A DNA stretch of 5,581 nt from Candidatus Shapirobacteria bacterium (GTDB lineage: Bacteria; Patescibacteriota; Microgenomatia; UBA12405), in assembly GCA_028701645.1 (NCBI GenBank), contig JAQVQI010000038.1, forward strand, positions 1 to 5,581. Direction: 5' to 3'. The notes below the pieces were generated by a model. It had not been told where the DNA came from, did no database searches, and was given only the letters and a program-made list of their open reading frames with translations. Below, piece by piece: positions 1 through 4,218 of this stretch (position 1 is the first letter of the stretch; the number at the start of each line of letters is the position of its first letter). A program made the translations under genes and the position numbers.

Positions 1-488
1 TGTTGATGAAAAAGATTGTAGAGAAATGTGGAACGGAAACTCATAGGGTTATCCAAAGTTACCAAATAGAAAACCCTGAGTATGGCTATTCAAAAATAGA
101 GGCTTTTAGGCAAAATAAACCATTTTTACATAGATTGAAAGATTTGGGAGAACAAAAAATACCAACTTTAATGATAATTAGCCCGGAAGGTCACCGAACC
201 GATGGAGCTTTGATAAAAGCTGAAGAAGGAATGGTGATTGGAGGTAGTCTGTTAGCTCCGACGCTGTTTGTGCCGGTGGGGATTGAGTATAGAGGTGAGA
301 TTAAAAAGGATGGTTTAAATCTATATAAAAGAGTAAATTTGAATATCGGGGAAACTTATTTACTAGAACCTGACACTAATAATAAAGAAGTCTTTGGGGT
401 GTTGATGAGAAATTTGGCTAAAACCTTGCCCGTTGAAATGAGGGGTTATTATGGGGAAAGTTTGGCTGGTATACCCAAAGTCAGATAA
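1..488 (+). CDS. PlsC-like 1-acylglycerol-3-phosphate acyltransferase family protein, 5' partial
   Basis: This is the C-terminal part of a probable membrane-associated lysophosphatidate acyltransferase-type enzyme, which would move an acyl chain onto a glycerolipid acceptor in phospholipid synthesis. Counting from the TTG at base 3, residues 61-66 read PEGHRT, matching the acyltransferase block III (FPEGTRS-type) that binds the phosphate of the acceptor. A downstream hydrophobic VPVGI at 90-94 matches block IV. The block I catalytic motif (HxxxxD) is not in the visible part and normally lies about 70 residues before block III. It should therefore sit left of the window, so the TTG/ATG at bases 3-8 is probably internal. 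The first complete codon starts at base 3, and the gene ends with TAA. No transmembrane segment is seen in this part. The family call is fairly firm; the exact substrate is unknown. A truncated N-terminus inside the genome is the alternative. Confidence 0.7.
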   Translation, partial: LMKKIVEKCGTETHRVIQSYQIENPEYGYSKIEAFRQNKPFLHRLKDLGEQKIPTLMIISPEGHRTDGALIKAEEGMVIGGSLLAPTLFVPVGIEYRGEIKKDGLNLYKRVNLNIGETYLLEPDTNNKEVFGVLMRNLAKTLPVEMRGYYGESLAGIPKVR

Positions 489-508
489 TATTTTTTTAGT
501 GATAAGGA

Positions 509-556
509 TATAATTGGTTATAATATTTGGCGGAGTGGTGTCTTTTGTGGTAGTCT
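509..556 (+). promoter_or_regulatory. Candidate promoter elements for the 564 gene
   Basis: Two perfect TATAAT hexamers stand in tandem at 509-514 and 519-524, neither with a good -35 at 16-18 bases. A third candidate is an extended -10 (TGG-TAGTCT, 548-556) with TTGGCG at 527-532, 18 bases upstream. It ends 7 bases before the ATG and would give a leaderless message. No Shine-Dalgarno sequence precedes the ATG. In AT-rich DNA such boxes arise by chance, so the choice among the three is open. Confidence 0.35.
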
Positions 557-563
557 TAAATAT

Positions 564-1049
564 ATGACTATAAAACTGCTTTATACCCTATTAATTGGAA
601 TTTTTGTAGCAGTTTTTATTGGGGTGGGGATTGCGGCTTTTTATCCAACACCTAAATATCCTGAAGCGCCAACTTCAATGAAATATGGGTATACCGAACC
701 GGAAAAAGATGGAAAAATATCAGAAAAAGCTAGAGTGGAAATGGAAAAATATGATCAGGAACAAAAAGATTTTCAAGTAAAATCGCAAACTTATAACCGA
801 AATGTGTCGATTGTGGCGTTGGTGTTTTCGATTGTGATTGTGGTAATTAGTCTAACTCTGTTTAAAAAAATATATTTGATTGCCGATGGTCTGCTTTTGG
901 GTGGAGTATTAACCTTGTTGTACAGTGTAATCCGCGGATTTGGTAGCGATAATAATATGTTTCGATTTATTGTCGTGTCGGTAGGGCTGATAATTTCGTT
1001 GTTTTTGGGGTATGTAAAATTTATCGTTCCGATGGAGAAAAAGAGGTAA
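564..1049 (+). CDS. Four-helix membrane protein of unknown function
   Basis: This is an integral membrane protein of 161 residues. Predicted helices lie at about 5-26, 81-100, 103-123 and 133-152. Between the first two is a charged loop (about 27-80) that opens with FYPTPKYPEAP and continues into a Lys/Glu-rich, probably helical or coiled stretch (KDGKISEKARVEMEKYDQEQ). The tail is basic (MEKKR), which suggests a cytoplasmic C-terminus; the large loop would then be outside or periplasm-like. I associate the FYP..PKYP segment and the RGF loop between helices 3 and 4 with uncharacterised membrane proteins of Patescibacteria, from memory only. There is no catalytic motif. The gene is separated from the acyltransferase by 75 bases that contain its own candidate promoter. 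It converges on the minus-strand operon with only 8 bases between the two stop codons. Confidence 0.85.
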   Translation: MTIKLLYTLLIGIFVAVFIGVGIAAFYPTPKYPEAPTSMKYGYTEPEKDGKISEKARVEMEKYDQEQKDFQVKSQTYNRNVSIVALVFSIVIVVISLTLFKKIYLIADGLLLGGVLTLLYSVIRGFGSDNNMFRFIVVSVGLIISLFLGYVKFIVPMEKKR

Positions 1050-1057
1050 TAGTTTAT

Positions 1058-1603
1058 CTACACAACAATTTTTGTTTTGCTTAGCTCTTTTAGTTTTAAA
1101 ATTAACTCTTCTTTTGTATACTTTGAAGTGTCAATTTGATTTTCTGCAAAAATTCTTAAACCTTCGACCAATCTTCTAGTAAAAATAGCTTCATCTTTAA
1201 ACAAATTTCTGATTTTAATTTCATTTTTGGCAAAAGTTTTGGAAACTATTACGAGTTGAGCAAAAAACGGAGTTAAGTTTATAAAAATATTAGAAATATC
1301 TGCCACATCGACACTATGGACATCAGAAGAAAAAAATGAGTTGCGAATAATGACAGTAATTCTCCCCTCTTCAATATTTAGGGTGTCGGGGAAAAAATCA
1401 AAAGGAAATTTGTGAGTAGAAATACTATATAAAATTCGATTGGATTTTTTGACCAATCCGGCGACTAATCCTTTGTCCAATATCTTTTGTTCATTGACAA
1501 TTTGGGTTTCTTTTTGAACTTGTAAATTGTCTATAGTCAGCAATGGCGGTGGTAAAGCCCTGGCTACCAATCCGCCATTTTTATTATTAAGTTTGGCGCT
1601 CAT
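1058..1603 (-). CDS. Soluble protein of unknown function, possibly PH-like; last gene of the operon
   Basis: The product has 181 residues and no transmembrane helix, unlike most of its operon partners. Residues 1-25 are low-complexity with a PPP run. From about 56 to 135 the sequence alternates in the way of a strand-rich domain (RILYSIS, RITVIIRN, VHSVDVADISNIFINL, AQLVIVSKTF, EIKIRNLF) and ends in a helix (about 137-154). That order resembles bacterial PH-like domains, but I infer this from pattern only. A short C-terminal helix (about 162-176, YTKEELILKLKEL) resembles the SHOCT-type tails found on such proteins. Its ATG lies 4 bases after the TAA of the DUF3096-type gene (TAA-AAAA-ATG) with no Shine-Dalgarno, so translation is probably coupled. 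The stop is TAG. It could act as a cytoplasmic membrane-associated partner of the small membrane proteins, but no function can be assigned. Confidence 0.8.
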   Translation of the reverse strand: MSAKLNNKNGGLVARALPPPLLTIDNLQVQKETQIVNEQKILDKGLVAGLVKKSNRILYSISTHKFPFDFFPDTLNIEEGRITVIIRNSFFSSDVHSVDVADISNIFINLTPFFAQLVIVSKTFAKNEIKIRNLFKDEAIFTRRLVEGLRIFAENQIDTSKYTKEELILKLKELSKTKIVV

Positions 1604-1607
1604 TTTT

Positions 1608-1754
1608 TTAACTATTTAATAAACCGAGACCAAGAAGACCGGTAATTATTAGATAGGCAGCGATTAAATAGTTCACGAGTTTGGGAAATACCAAAATTAA
1701 TATCCCGAAAACTAATGAGGCTAAAGGACTAAGATTGTTAAAAGATATATTCAT
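1608..1754 (-). CDS. DUF3096-type small membrane protein (48 aa)
   Basis: This gene fills what would otherwise look like a gap. The 48-residue product begins MNISFNNLSPLASLVF and has two hydrophobic segments, about 9-23 and 28-46, joined by FPKLVNY. The order LSPL-x-(S/A)-L-hydrophobic-G-ILIL-hydrophobic-P-(K/R)-L-(L/V)-NY-hydrophobic-A-YLI-hydrophobic-G-LLGL is what I know of the DUF3096 family, whose members are short two-helix membrane proteins of about 50 residues with unknown function. Full length and an intact frame support a real gene. It starts 6 bases after the preceding TAA and ends 4 bases before the next ATG, in line with the rest of the operon. Such proteins are often found beside other small membrane proteins, which matches this context. 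Confidence 0.85.
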   Translation of the reverse strand: MNISFNNLSPLASLVFGILILVFPKLVNYLIAAYLIITGLLGLGLLNS

Positions 1755-1760
1755 ATATTT

Positions 1761-1991
1761 TTATGCTAATGTTTTTTTAACTTTTTTTGTGGCTTTATCC
1801 ATTGTTTTTTGAGCCCGATTATTGGCGGTGGTTACAGCAACGGTTATTTTATCGCGATTCTTTTTTTTATTTAGAGCGATAGCTCCAGCAACAGCCGCAC
1901 TGGCTCCAACGATAACACCGGTAATAGCGGTAGCCATAGCTTTTGTATTTGACTTTTTTTTATTTTCTTTTTTTTCAATTTGTGTGATCAT
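1761..1991 (-). CDS. Small one-helix protein with a glycine-zipper-like segment and basic flanks
   Basis: Starting at the ATG at 1991, the product has 76 residues. A strongly basic leader (EKKENKKKSNTK) precedes one Ala/Gly-rich hydrophobic segment at about 19-40 (TAITGVIVGASAAVAGAIAL). Its regularly spaced small residues resemble glycine-zipper or YtxH-like helices that pack side by side in membranes. The C-terminal half is very rich in Lys, Ala and Thr and probably forms an amphipathic helix. I chose ATG 1991 because it lies 4 bases after the stop of the YggT-like gene, like the other junctions here. A GTG at 2009 would add MKNNKL and overlap that gene by 14 bases. The function is unknown. 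The basic tails could bind DNA, RNA or anionic lipids, but this is a guess. Confidence 0.8.
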   Translation of the reverse strand: MITQIEKKENKKKSNTKAMATAITGVIVGASAAVAGAIALNKKKNRDKITVAVTTANNRAQKTMDKATKKVKKTLA

Positions 1992-1995
1992 AAGT

Positions 1996-2415
1996 TTATT
2001 GTTTTTCACCAGATGAAATTTTAATAAGTTTGACTATCCCCCAGGCTAAAAGCGGATAAACAATCATGGCTACCAATGTTGCTGGTTCAAATATTGAGGT
2101 AGTTTGACTGGTAGTGCTGAAACCTCGCCGAAAGATTCCCTCAAATGGCAGGGTCAATATTCCGGCAATAGTATAAACACCGCGAACAAAACCACTAAAA
2201 GAACTGGCTCCAATGATTTTTAGAACTAAACGAAAACCTAGAATAATTTCTAAGAACCCGAATATGTAATAAATTACATATTCAGTAGTTTCCCTGTTGG
2301 ATGCTCCAGTTTTGACCTGAGTGGTTAATACTGGGTTTCCACTGTCTCCATCGGAAACTACAGATGAGCCAACCGAAGGGTTGGTCACAATTGTTTTTTT
2401 AATTATTTCTGTCAT
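1996..2415 (-). CDS. YggT-family-like membrane protein
   Basis: The product has 139 residues. Residues 1-43 are a polar, probably disordered N-terminus rich in Ser, Thr and Gly. A YggT-like core follows: helix at about 46-68 (YYIFGFLEIILGFRLVLKI), a central semi-hydrophobic region at about 74-95 with GILTLPFEGIFRRG, and a last helix at about 110-132 (EPATLVAMIVYPLLAWGIVKL). The order "LEI-LGFR-VLK--GA ... PFEGIF ... (E)xxTLVAMIVY-LLAWGI" is typical of the YggT-like proteins of high-GC Gram-positives, Chloroflexi and CPR bacteria. Some YggT proteins are linked to cell division, osmotic stress or envelope factors, but a precise role here is not known. The ATG comes 6 bases after the GlsB-family stop with no Shine-Dalgarno. 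Confidence 0.85.
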   Translation of the reverse strand: MTEIIKKTIVTNPSVGSSVVSDGDSGNPVLTTQVKTGASNRETTEYVIYYIFGFLEIILGFRLVLKIIGASSFSGFVRGVYTIAGILTLPFEGIFRRGFSTTSQTTSIFEPATLVAMIVYPLLAWGIVKLIKISSGEKQ

Positions 2416-2421
2416 ATATTT

Positions 2422-2670
2422 TTATCTTTTAATCAAGCGACCAATATAGATAACCACTATTGCCCCAATTATGGCGACAACAAAACTATAAAGGTTGAAC
2501 CCGTTAACTCCTGATTGGCCGACTAAGCCCATAAGGAAGCCACCAACAACAGCACCAATTATTCCCATAATTATGTCTGTCACTGTTCCTTGGTTGGAAT
2601 TGTTTTTCATAATAACCGAGGCCATCCAACCGGCCAAACCACCAAAAATTATCCATAATACGATACCCAT
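2422..2670 (-). CDS. GlsB/YeaQ/YmgE family stress-response membrane protein
   Basis: This is an 82-residue protein of the transglycosylase-associated (PF04226) family. Despite the family name these are small stress-induced membrane proteins and no enzyme activity is established. Three helices are visible at about 3-19, 32-50 and 60-79. The family signature is clear: an N-terminal FGGLAGWMAS, a polar loop with MKNN and a Gly, then DIIMGIIGAVVGGFL. Length matches the family norm of about 80-90 residues. The start at 2670 is set by a strong ribosome site (GGGAGG) 7 bases upstream. An open frame reaches back to 2781 but would overlap the previous gene and lacks family similarity. In other bacteria members are induced by acid, osmotic or envelope stress, which is the best clue to what the whole operon does. 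Confidence 0.93.
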   Translation of the reverse strand: MGIVLWIIFGGLAGWMASVIMKNNSNQGTVTDIIMGIIGAVVGGFLMGLVGQSGVNGFNLYSFVVAIIGAIVVIYIGRLIKR

Positions 2671-2676
2671 AGTTTT

Positions 2677-2683
2677 TCCTCCC
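2677..2683 (-). promoter_or_regulatory. Shine-Dalgarno site of the GlsB-family gene
   Basis: On the minus strand GGGAGGA stands 6 bases before the ATG at 2670. It is the best ribosome-binding site in the window and decides the start of the GlsB-family gene. Confidence 0.8.
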
Positions 2684-2707
2684 TTTTCAAATATTAATAA
2701 AACTTTT

Positions 2708-2920
2708 TTACTCTGCTGGCTTGACGTTGACGTCAACCTGATTAGGAACATTGATCTGCGGTGCAGGAACGTTGATTTCAACTGGTCTTAAGTTTTTTAG
2801 AGATGGAATACCATAATAGAAAAAAACTAAACCTAAAATGATTAGAACAAAAATACCGATGATTAAACCACCATTACCACTGTCATTTGACGGATTTGGA
2901 CTATTTACTATAGTTGTCAT
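2708..2920 (-). CDS. Small single-helix protein with an Asn/Val/Pro repeat tail
   Basis: The product has 70 residues. A polar N-terminus (MTTIVNSPNPSNDSGNGG) leads into one hydrophobic helix at about 17-38 (LIIGIFVLIILGLVFFYYG). A tail follows in which a VNVP-type unit recurs three times (EINVPAPQ, QINVPNQ, VDVNVKP). The charge pattern suggests the polar Gly/Ser end and the beta-like repeat tail lie on opposite sides of the membrane. I chose the ATG at 2920 because GGTGGTG lies 6 bases before it; a GTG four codons upstream is possible but less likely. The gap to the next gene is 37 bases and contains that gene's ribosome site. The function is unknown. The repeat tail could be a self-assembly or partner-binding segment. 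Confidence 0.82.
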   Translation of the reverse strand: MTTIVNSPNPSNDSGNGGLIIGIFVLIILGLVFFYYGIPSLKNLRPVEINVPAPQINVPNQVDVNVKPAE

Positions 2921-2926
2921 AACTTT

Positions 2927-2936
2927 CACCACCCTT
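2927..2936 (-). promoter_or_regulatory. Shine-Dalgarno-like site of the 70-residue gene
   Basis: The minus strand reads AAGGGTGGTG about 6 bases ahead of the ATG at 2920. It is purine- and G-rich in otherwise AT-rich DNA, which makes a ribosome-binding role likely. It favours the ATG at 2920 over the GTG at 2932, because the site would lie inside the longer version. Confidence 0.55.
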
Positions 2937-2956
2937 AGAACTAAAAAATAAACTAA

Positions 2957-3133
2957 TTAAACTTGAATTTTCTTGATTACTGTTTCCACTGGTAAATAAT
3001 TGATAAGAGCTTTTTGAGTCAACTCAGTAAGTGTTATATTTTCAATAATTGCCTGTGCTTTGGCTTGAATTAAAATTTTGGGATTTAGAAACAAAGTAAC
3101 TCGTTGTTTTTTATTACTTGTATTAGTTGTCAT
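2957..3133 (-). CDS. Ribbon-helix-helix (CopG/Arc-like) DNA-binding protein, probable operon regulator
   Basis: The product has 58 residues and fits the ribbon-helix-helix fold of small dimeric repressors. A polar N-terminus (MTTNTSNKKQ) precedes a strand at about 11-16 (RVTLFL), helix A at about 18-31 (PKILIQAKAQAIIE), a short turn, and helix B at about 34-47 (TLTELTQKALINYL). The strand's outward Arg and Thr are where such proteins read bases in the major groove. I start it at the ATG at 3133 because the first nucleotide of this codon falls where a strong promoter would begin transcription; a longer frame up to 3208 would cover the promoter itself. It is the first gene of the run of small membrane proteins, 36 bases ahead of the next. 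Autoregulation is the natural expectation. An antitoxin role is the alternative, but no toxin gene follows. Confidence 0.75.
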   Translation of the reverse strand: MTTNTSNKKQRVTLFLNPKILIQAKAQAIIENITLTELTQKALINYLPVETVIKKIQV

Positions 3134-3166
3134 ACTTAATATAATACACTTAGTTGTTGTAGTTGT
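3124..3166 (-). repeat. Three copies of ACAACTA around the RHH promoter
   Basis: Read on the minus strand, ACAACTA occurs at 3160-3166, 3151-3157 and 3124-3130. The spacing is 9 and 27 bases, both multiples of 9. Two copies lie between the -35 and -10 boxes and the third is codons 2-3 of the RHH gene. Ribbon-helix-helix repressors often bind arrays of short direct or inverted repeats, so these could be sub-sites. Chance remains possible in AT-rich DNA. Confidence 0.35.
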
Positions 3167-3169
3167 CAA
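3141..3169 (-). promoter_or_regulatory. Strong consensus promoter of the seven-gene operon
   Basis: On the minus strand a perfect TTGACA (3164-3169) is followed after exactly 17 bases by TATTAT (3141-3146, five of six matches to TATAAT). The expected transcription start, about 7 bases past the -10, is base 3134 or 3133, the A of the ATG. The message would therefore have no leader. This is the best sigma70-type promoter in the window. Confidence 0.8.
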
Positions 3170-3208
3170 ATAACAAATATTTATATTGTTATATGTTTTG
3201 CTTGACAA
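3163..3208. repeat. Interrupted inverted repeat in the divergent promoter region, candidate operator
   Basis: The 14 bases at 3163-3176 (TTGTCAAATAACAA) match, in reverse complement, 3186-3208 once a 9-base insert (3193-3201) is removed: TTGTTAT + TTGACAA. Both arms contain a TTGACA -35 sequence, one for each strand. The inner arms TAACAA (3171-3176) and TTGTTA (3186-3191) flank a 9-base AT-only centre. The site lies between the two divergent starts, next to a ribbon-helix-helix gene, and is a reasonable operator. Confidence 0.6.
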
Positions 3209-3214
3209 TAGACG

Positions 3215-3220
3215 TATAAT
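3215..3220 (+). promoter_or_regulatory. -10 box of the 3228 gene, leaderless
   Basis: A perfect TATAAT ends 7 bases before the ATG at 3228, the same distance as on the opposite strand. Transcription would begin at or next to the start codon. A perfect TTGACA lies only 7 bases upstream (3202-3207), which is too close to serve as its -35. No other good -35 is visible 16-18 bases away, so the promoter may be weak or activator-dependent. Confidence 0.5.
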
Positions 3221-3227
3221 ATAGTTA

Positions 3228-3707
3228 ATGAGGAATGTAGTCAGAACAGTTCTTTGTTTTGGATTATTTTTTATTTTAAGTATTGGAAAGACAAGGGCAA
3301 TAGAGCCGTTGTACCAGGTTCAACATGATAAAGAAATAAAAATTATACCAACTGCGGTTCCGACGATAGCGGTAATTAAACCAATTAAGGAAATAGAGCT
3401 GGATATTAAACCCCTGGCAACGAAAACCCCGACTCCAGTGGTGGTAACTCAAATAATTACAGCGACTCCAAATCCGACGGCAACAACGACCGAAGACAAA
3501 ATAGCGGAAACAGAAAAAATCTCTATTGAACCAAAAACAGAAGAAATAAAAGAAGAAACTAAAGTGGTTGAAACAGAAGATGAAGGGGTAAAAAATAAAA
3601 ATTCTGACAAATTGTTTTGGATAATTATTGTTGGCTTATTGGCGTTGATATTGGCAATTCAGATATGGTCGACAAAAAGAGACGAAGAACGTCAGATGAA
3701 AAAATAA
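3228..3707 (+). CDS. Secreted, membrane-anchored Thr/Pro-rich surface protein
   Basis: The 159-residue product has a signal peptide (about 1-24; basic start RNVVR, hydrophobic core, likely cut after KTRA). An extracellular region follows, built from Pro/Thr/Val-rich stretches (about 41-88, with TKTPTPVVVTQ and TATPNPTATTT) and then a Glu/Lys-rich charged segment (about 89-127). A C-terminal transmembrane helix sits at about 129-147, with a basic tail (STKRDEERQMKK) that should face the cytoplasm. The TPTP-type stretch is typical of stalk or wall-spanning linkers. There is no LPxTG, so sorting is by the helix rather than by a sortase. No enzymatic domain is visible. It starts at an ATG with no Shine-Dalgarno, immediately behind a -10 box. 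It diverges from the stress-type operon and may share its regulation. Confidence 0.82.
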   Translation: MRNVVRTVLCFGLFFILSIGKTRAIEPLYQVQHDKEIKIIPTAVPTIAVIKPIKEIELDIKPLATKTPTPVVVTQIITATPNPTATTTEDKIAETEKISIEPKTEEIKEETKVVETEDEGVKNKNSDKLFWIIIVGLLALILAIQIWSTKRDEERQMKK

Positions 3708-3746
3708 ATTAATTTATAATCAACACTAACTTTGACAAGAAAATTT

Positions 3747-3771
3747 AGAATGATTTTATAATGACCATTCT
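3747..3771. terminator. Weak inverted repeat between convergent genes, possible terminator
   Basis: AGAATG (3747-3752) pairs with CATTCT (3766-3771) around a 13-base loop. It lies between the ends of the 3228 gene and the minus-strand 3778 gene. The stem is only 6 base pairs and the T-run on either side is short (TTT on +, AAATTTTC on -), so it would be a poor intrinsic terminator. It is listed because the 70-base space (3708-3777) holds nothing stronger. Confidence 0.25.
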
Positions 3772-3777
3772 TTGGGT

Positions 3778-4206
3778 TTAATTAACTGGTATCGTTCCTT
3801 GTCGATGACATACTCGATAGAGTATTGATTTCTGATTTCTTGTAGTAGTAAATCTGCCCAAACCGATACCACTAAATAGAGCTAATATTTTTTTGACATC
3901 TTCTTCTGATTTAGCCCACTTAATATAGAACTTATTTTGGCCAGCCTCGTGCCACTCACAACCAACATCCTGATTAAAAAATGGCGATCGAAGTTGATCG
4001 GCAAATTTTTCAATAGTAGGGTGATTTTCTCTAAGTTTTTCACCATTAAGATATTCTTGGTTGAGAAGGTCGTTAACATGAACCCGATTGGAGCTAGTAA
4101 TTCCACTTTTGCAATCTTTAAAAAGATTTGAAACTTTTTCGGAGGTTAAACGAATTTCTGACCTGGCTTCTTGAAGTTGACTAATTTCTGAAGACTGGGT
4201 CTCCAT
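3778..4206 (-). CDS. Conserved-looking hypothetical protein, intact
   Basis: This is a soluble 142-residue protein I do not recognise. Residues 3-31 are a Glu/Gln/Ser-rich helix that may coil (SSEISQLQEARSEIRLTSEKV). The rest looks like a compact alpha/beta domain, with GCEWHEAGQ at 82-90, an aromatic strand FYIKWAKS at 93-100, a helix EEDVKKILALFSGIG, and a basic end with RVCHRQ. Cys83, His86, Cys133 and His134 could in principle form a metal site, but the spacing is not a known motif. There is no signal peptide or membrane segment. The ATG is 12 bases past the end of the phosphoribosyltransferase-like pseudogene and has no upstream Shine-Dalgarno. It was probably co-transcribed with that gene when it was intact. 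Its intact frame next to a ruined one suggests it is still under selection. Confidence 0.7.
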   Translation of the reverse strand: METQSSEISQLQEARSEIRLTSEKVSNLFKDCKSGITSSNRVHVNDLLNQEYLNGEKLRENHPTIEKFADQLRSPFFNQDVGCEWHEAGQNKFYIKWAKSEEDVKKILALFSGIGLGRFTTTRNQKSILYRVCHRQGTIPVN

Positions 4207-4218
4207 ATGTATATTTAA

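Noticed and set aside
1822..2016. A hydrophobic 64-codon open frame on the + strand
   Set aside because: It mirrors the Ala/Gly/Lys-rich minus-strand gene; runs of Phe and Ala come from reading its Lys and Ala codons backwards.
2671..2781. A 37-codon N-terminal extension of the GlsB-family protein
   Set aside because: It overlaps the previous gene, has no GlsB similarity, and would place the GGGAGG ribosome site inside the coding sequence.
2495..2791. A 98-codon open frame on the + strand
   Set aside because: It is the antisense shadow of the GlsB-family gene. It is Pro/Ile-rich without family likeness, while the minus strand carries a clear family sequence and ribosome site.
3134..3208. 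A 25-codon N-terminal extension of the RHH protein
   Set aside because: It would encode across the -35/-10 promoter and gives a Thr-rich leader with no likeness to RHH proteins.
3732..3762. TTGACA (3732-3737) and TATAAT (3757-3762) on the + strand as a promoter
   Set aside because: The spacing is 19 bases and it would only produce antisense RNA into the 3' end of the 3778 gene; nothing on the + strand there looks coding. It is left as a chance pairing or a weak antisense promoter.
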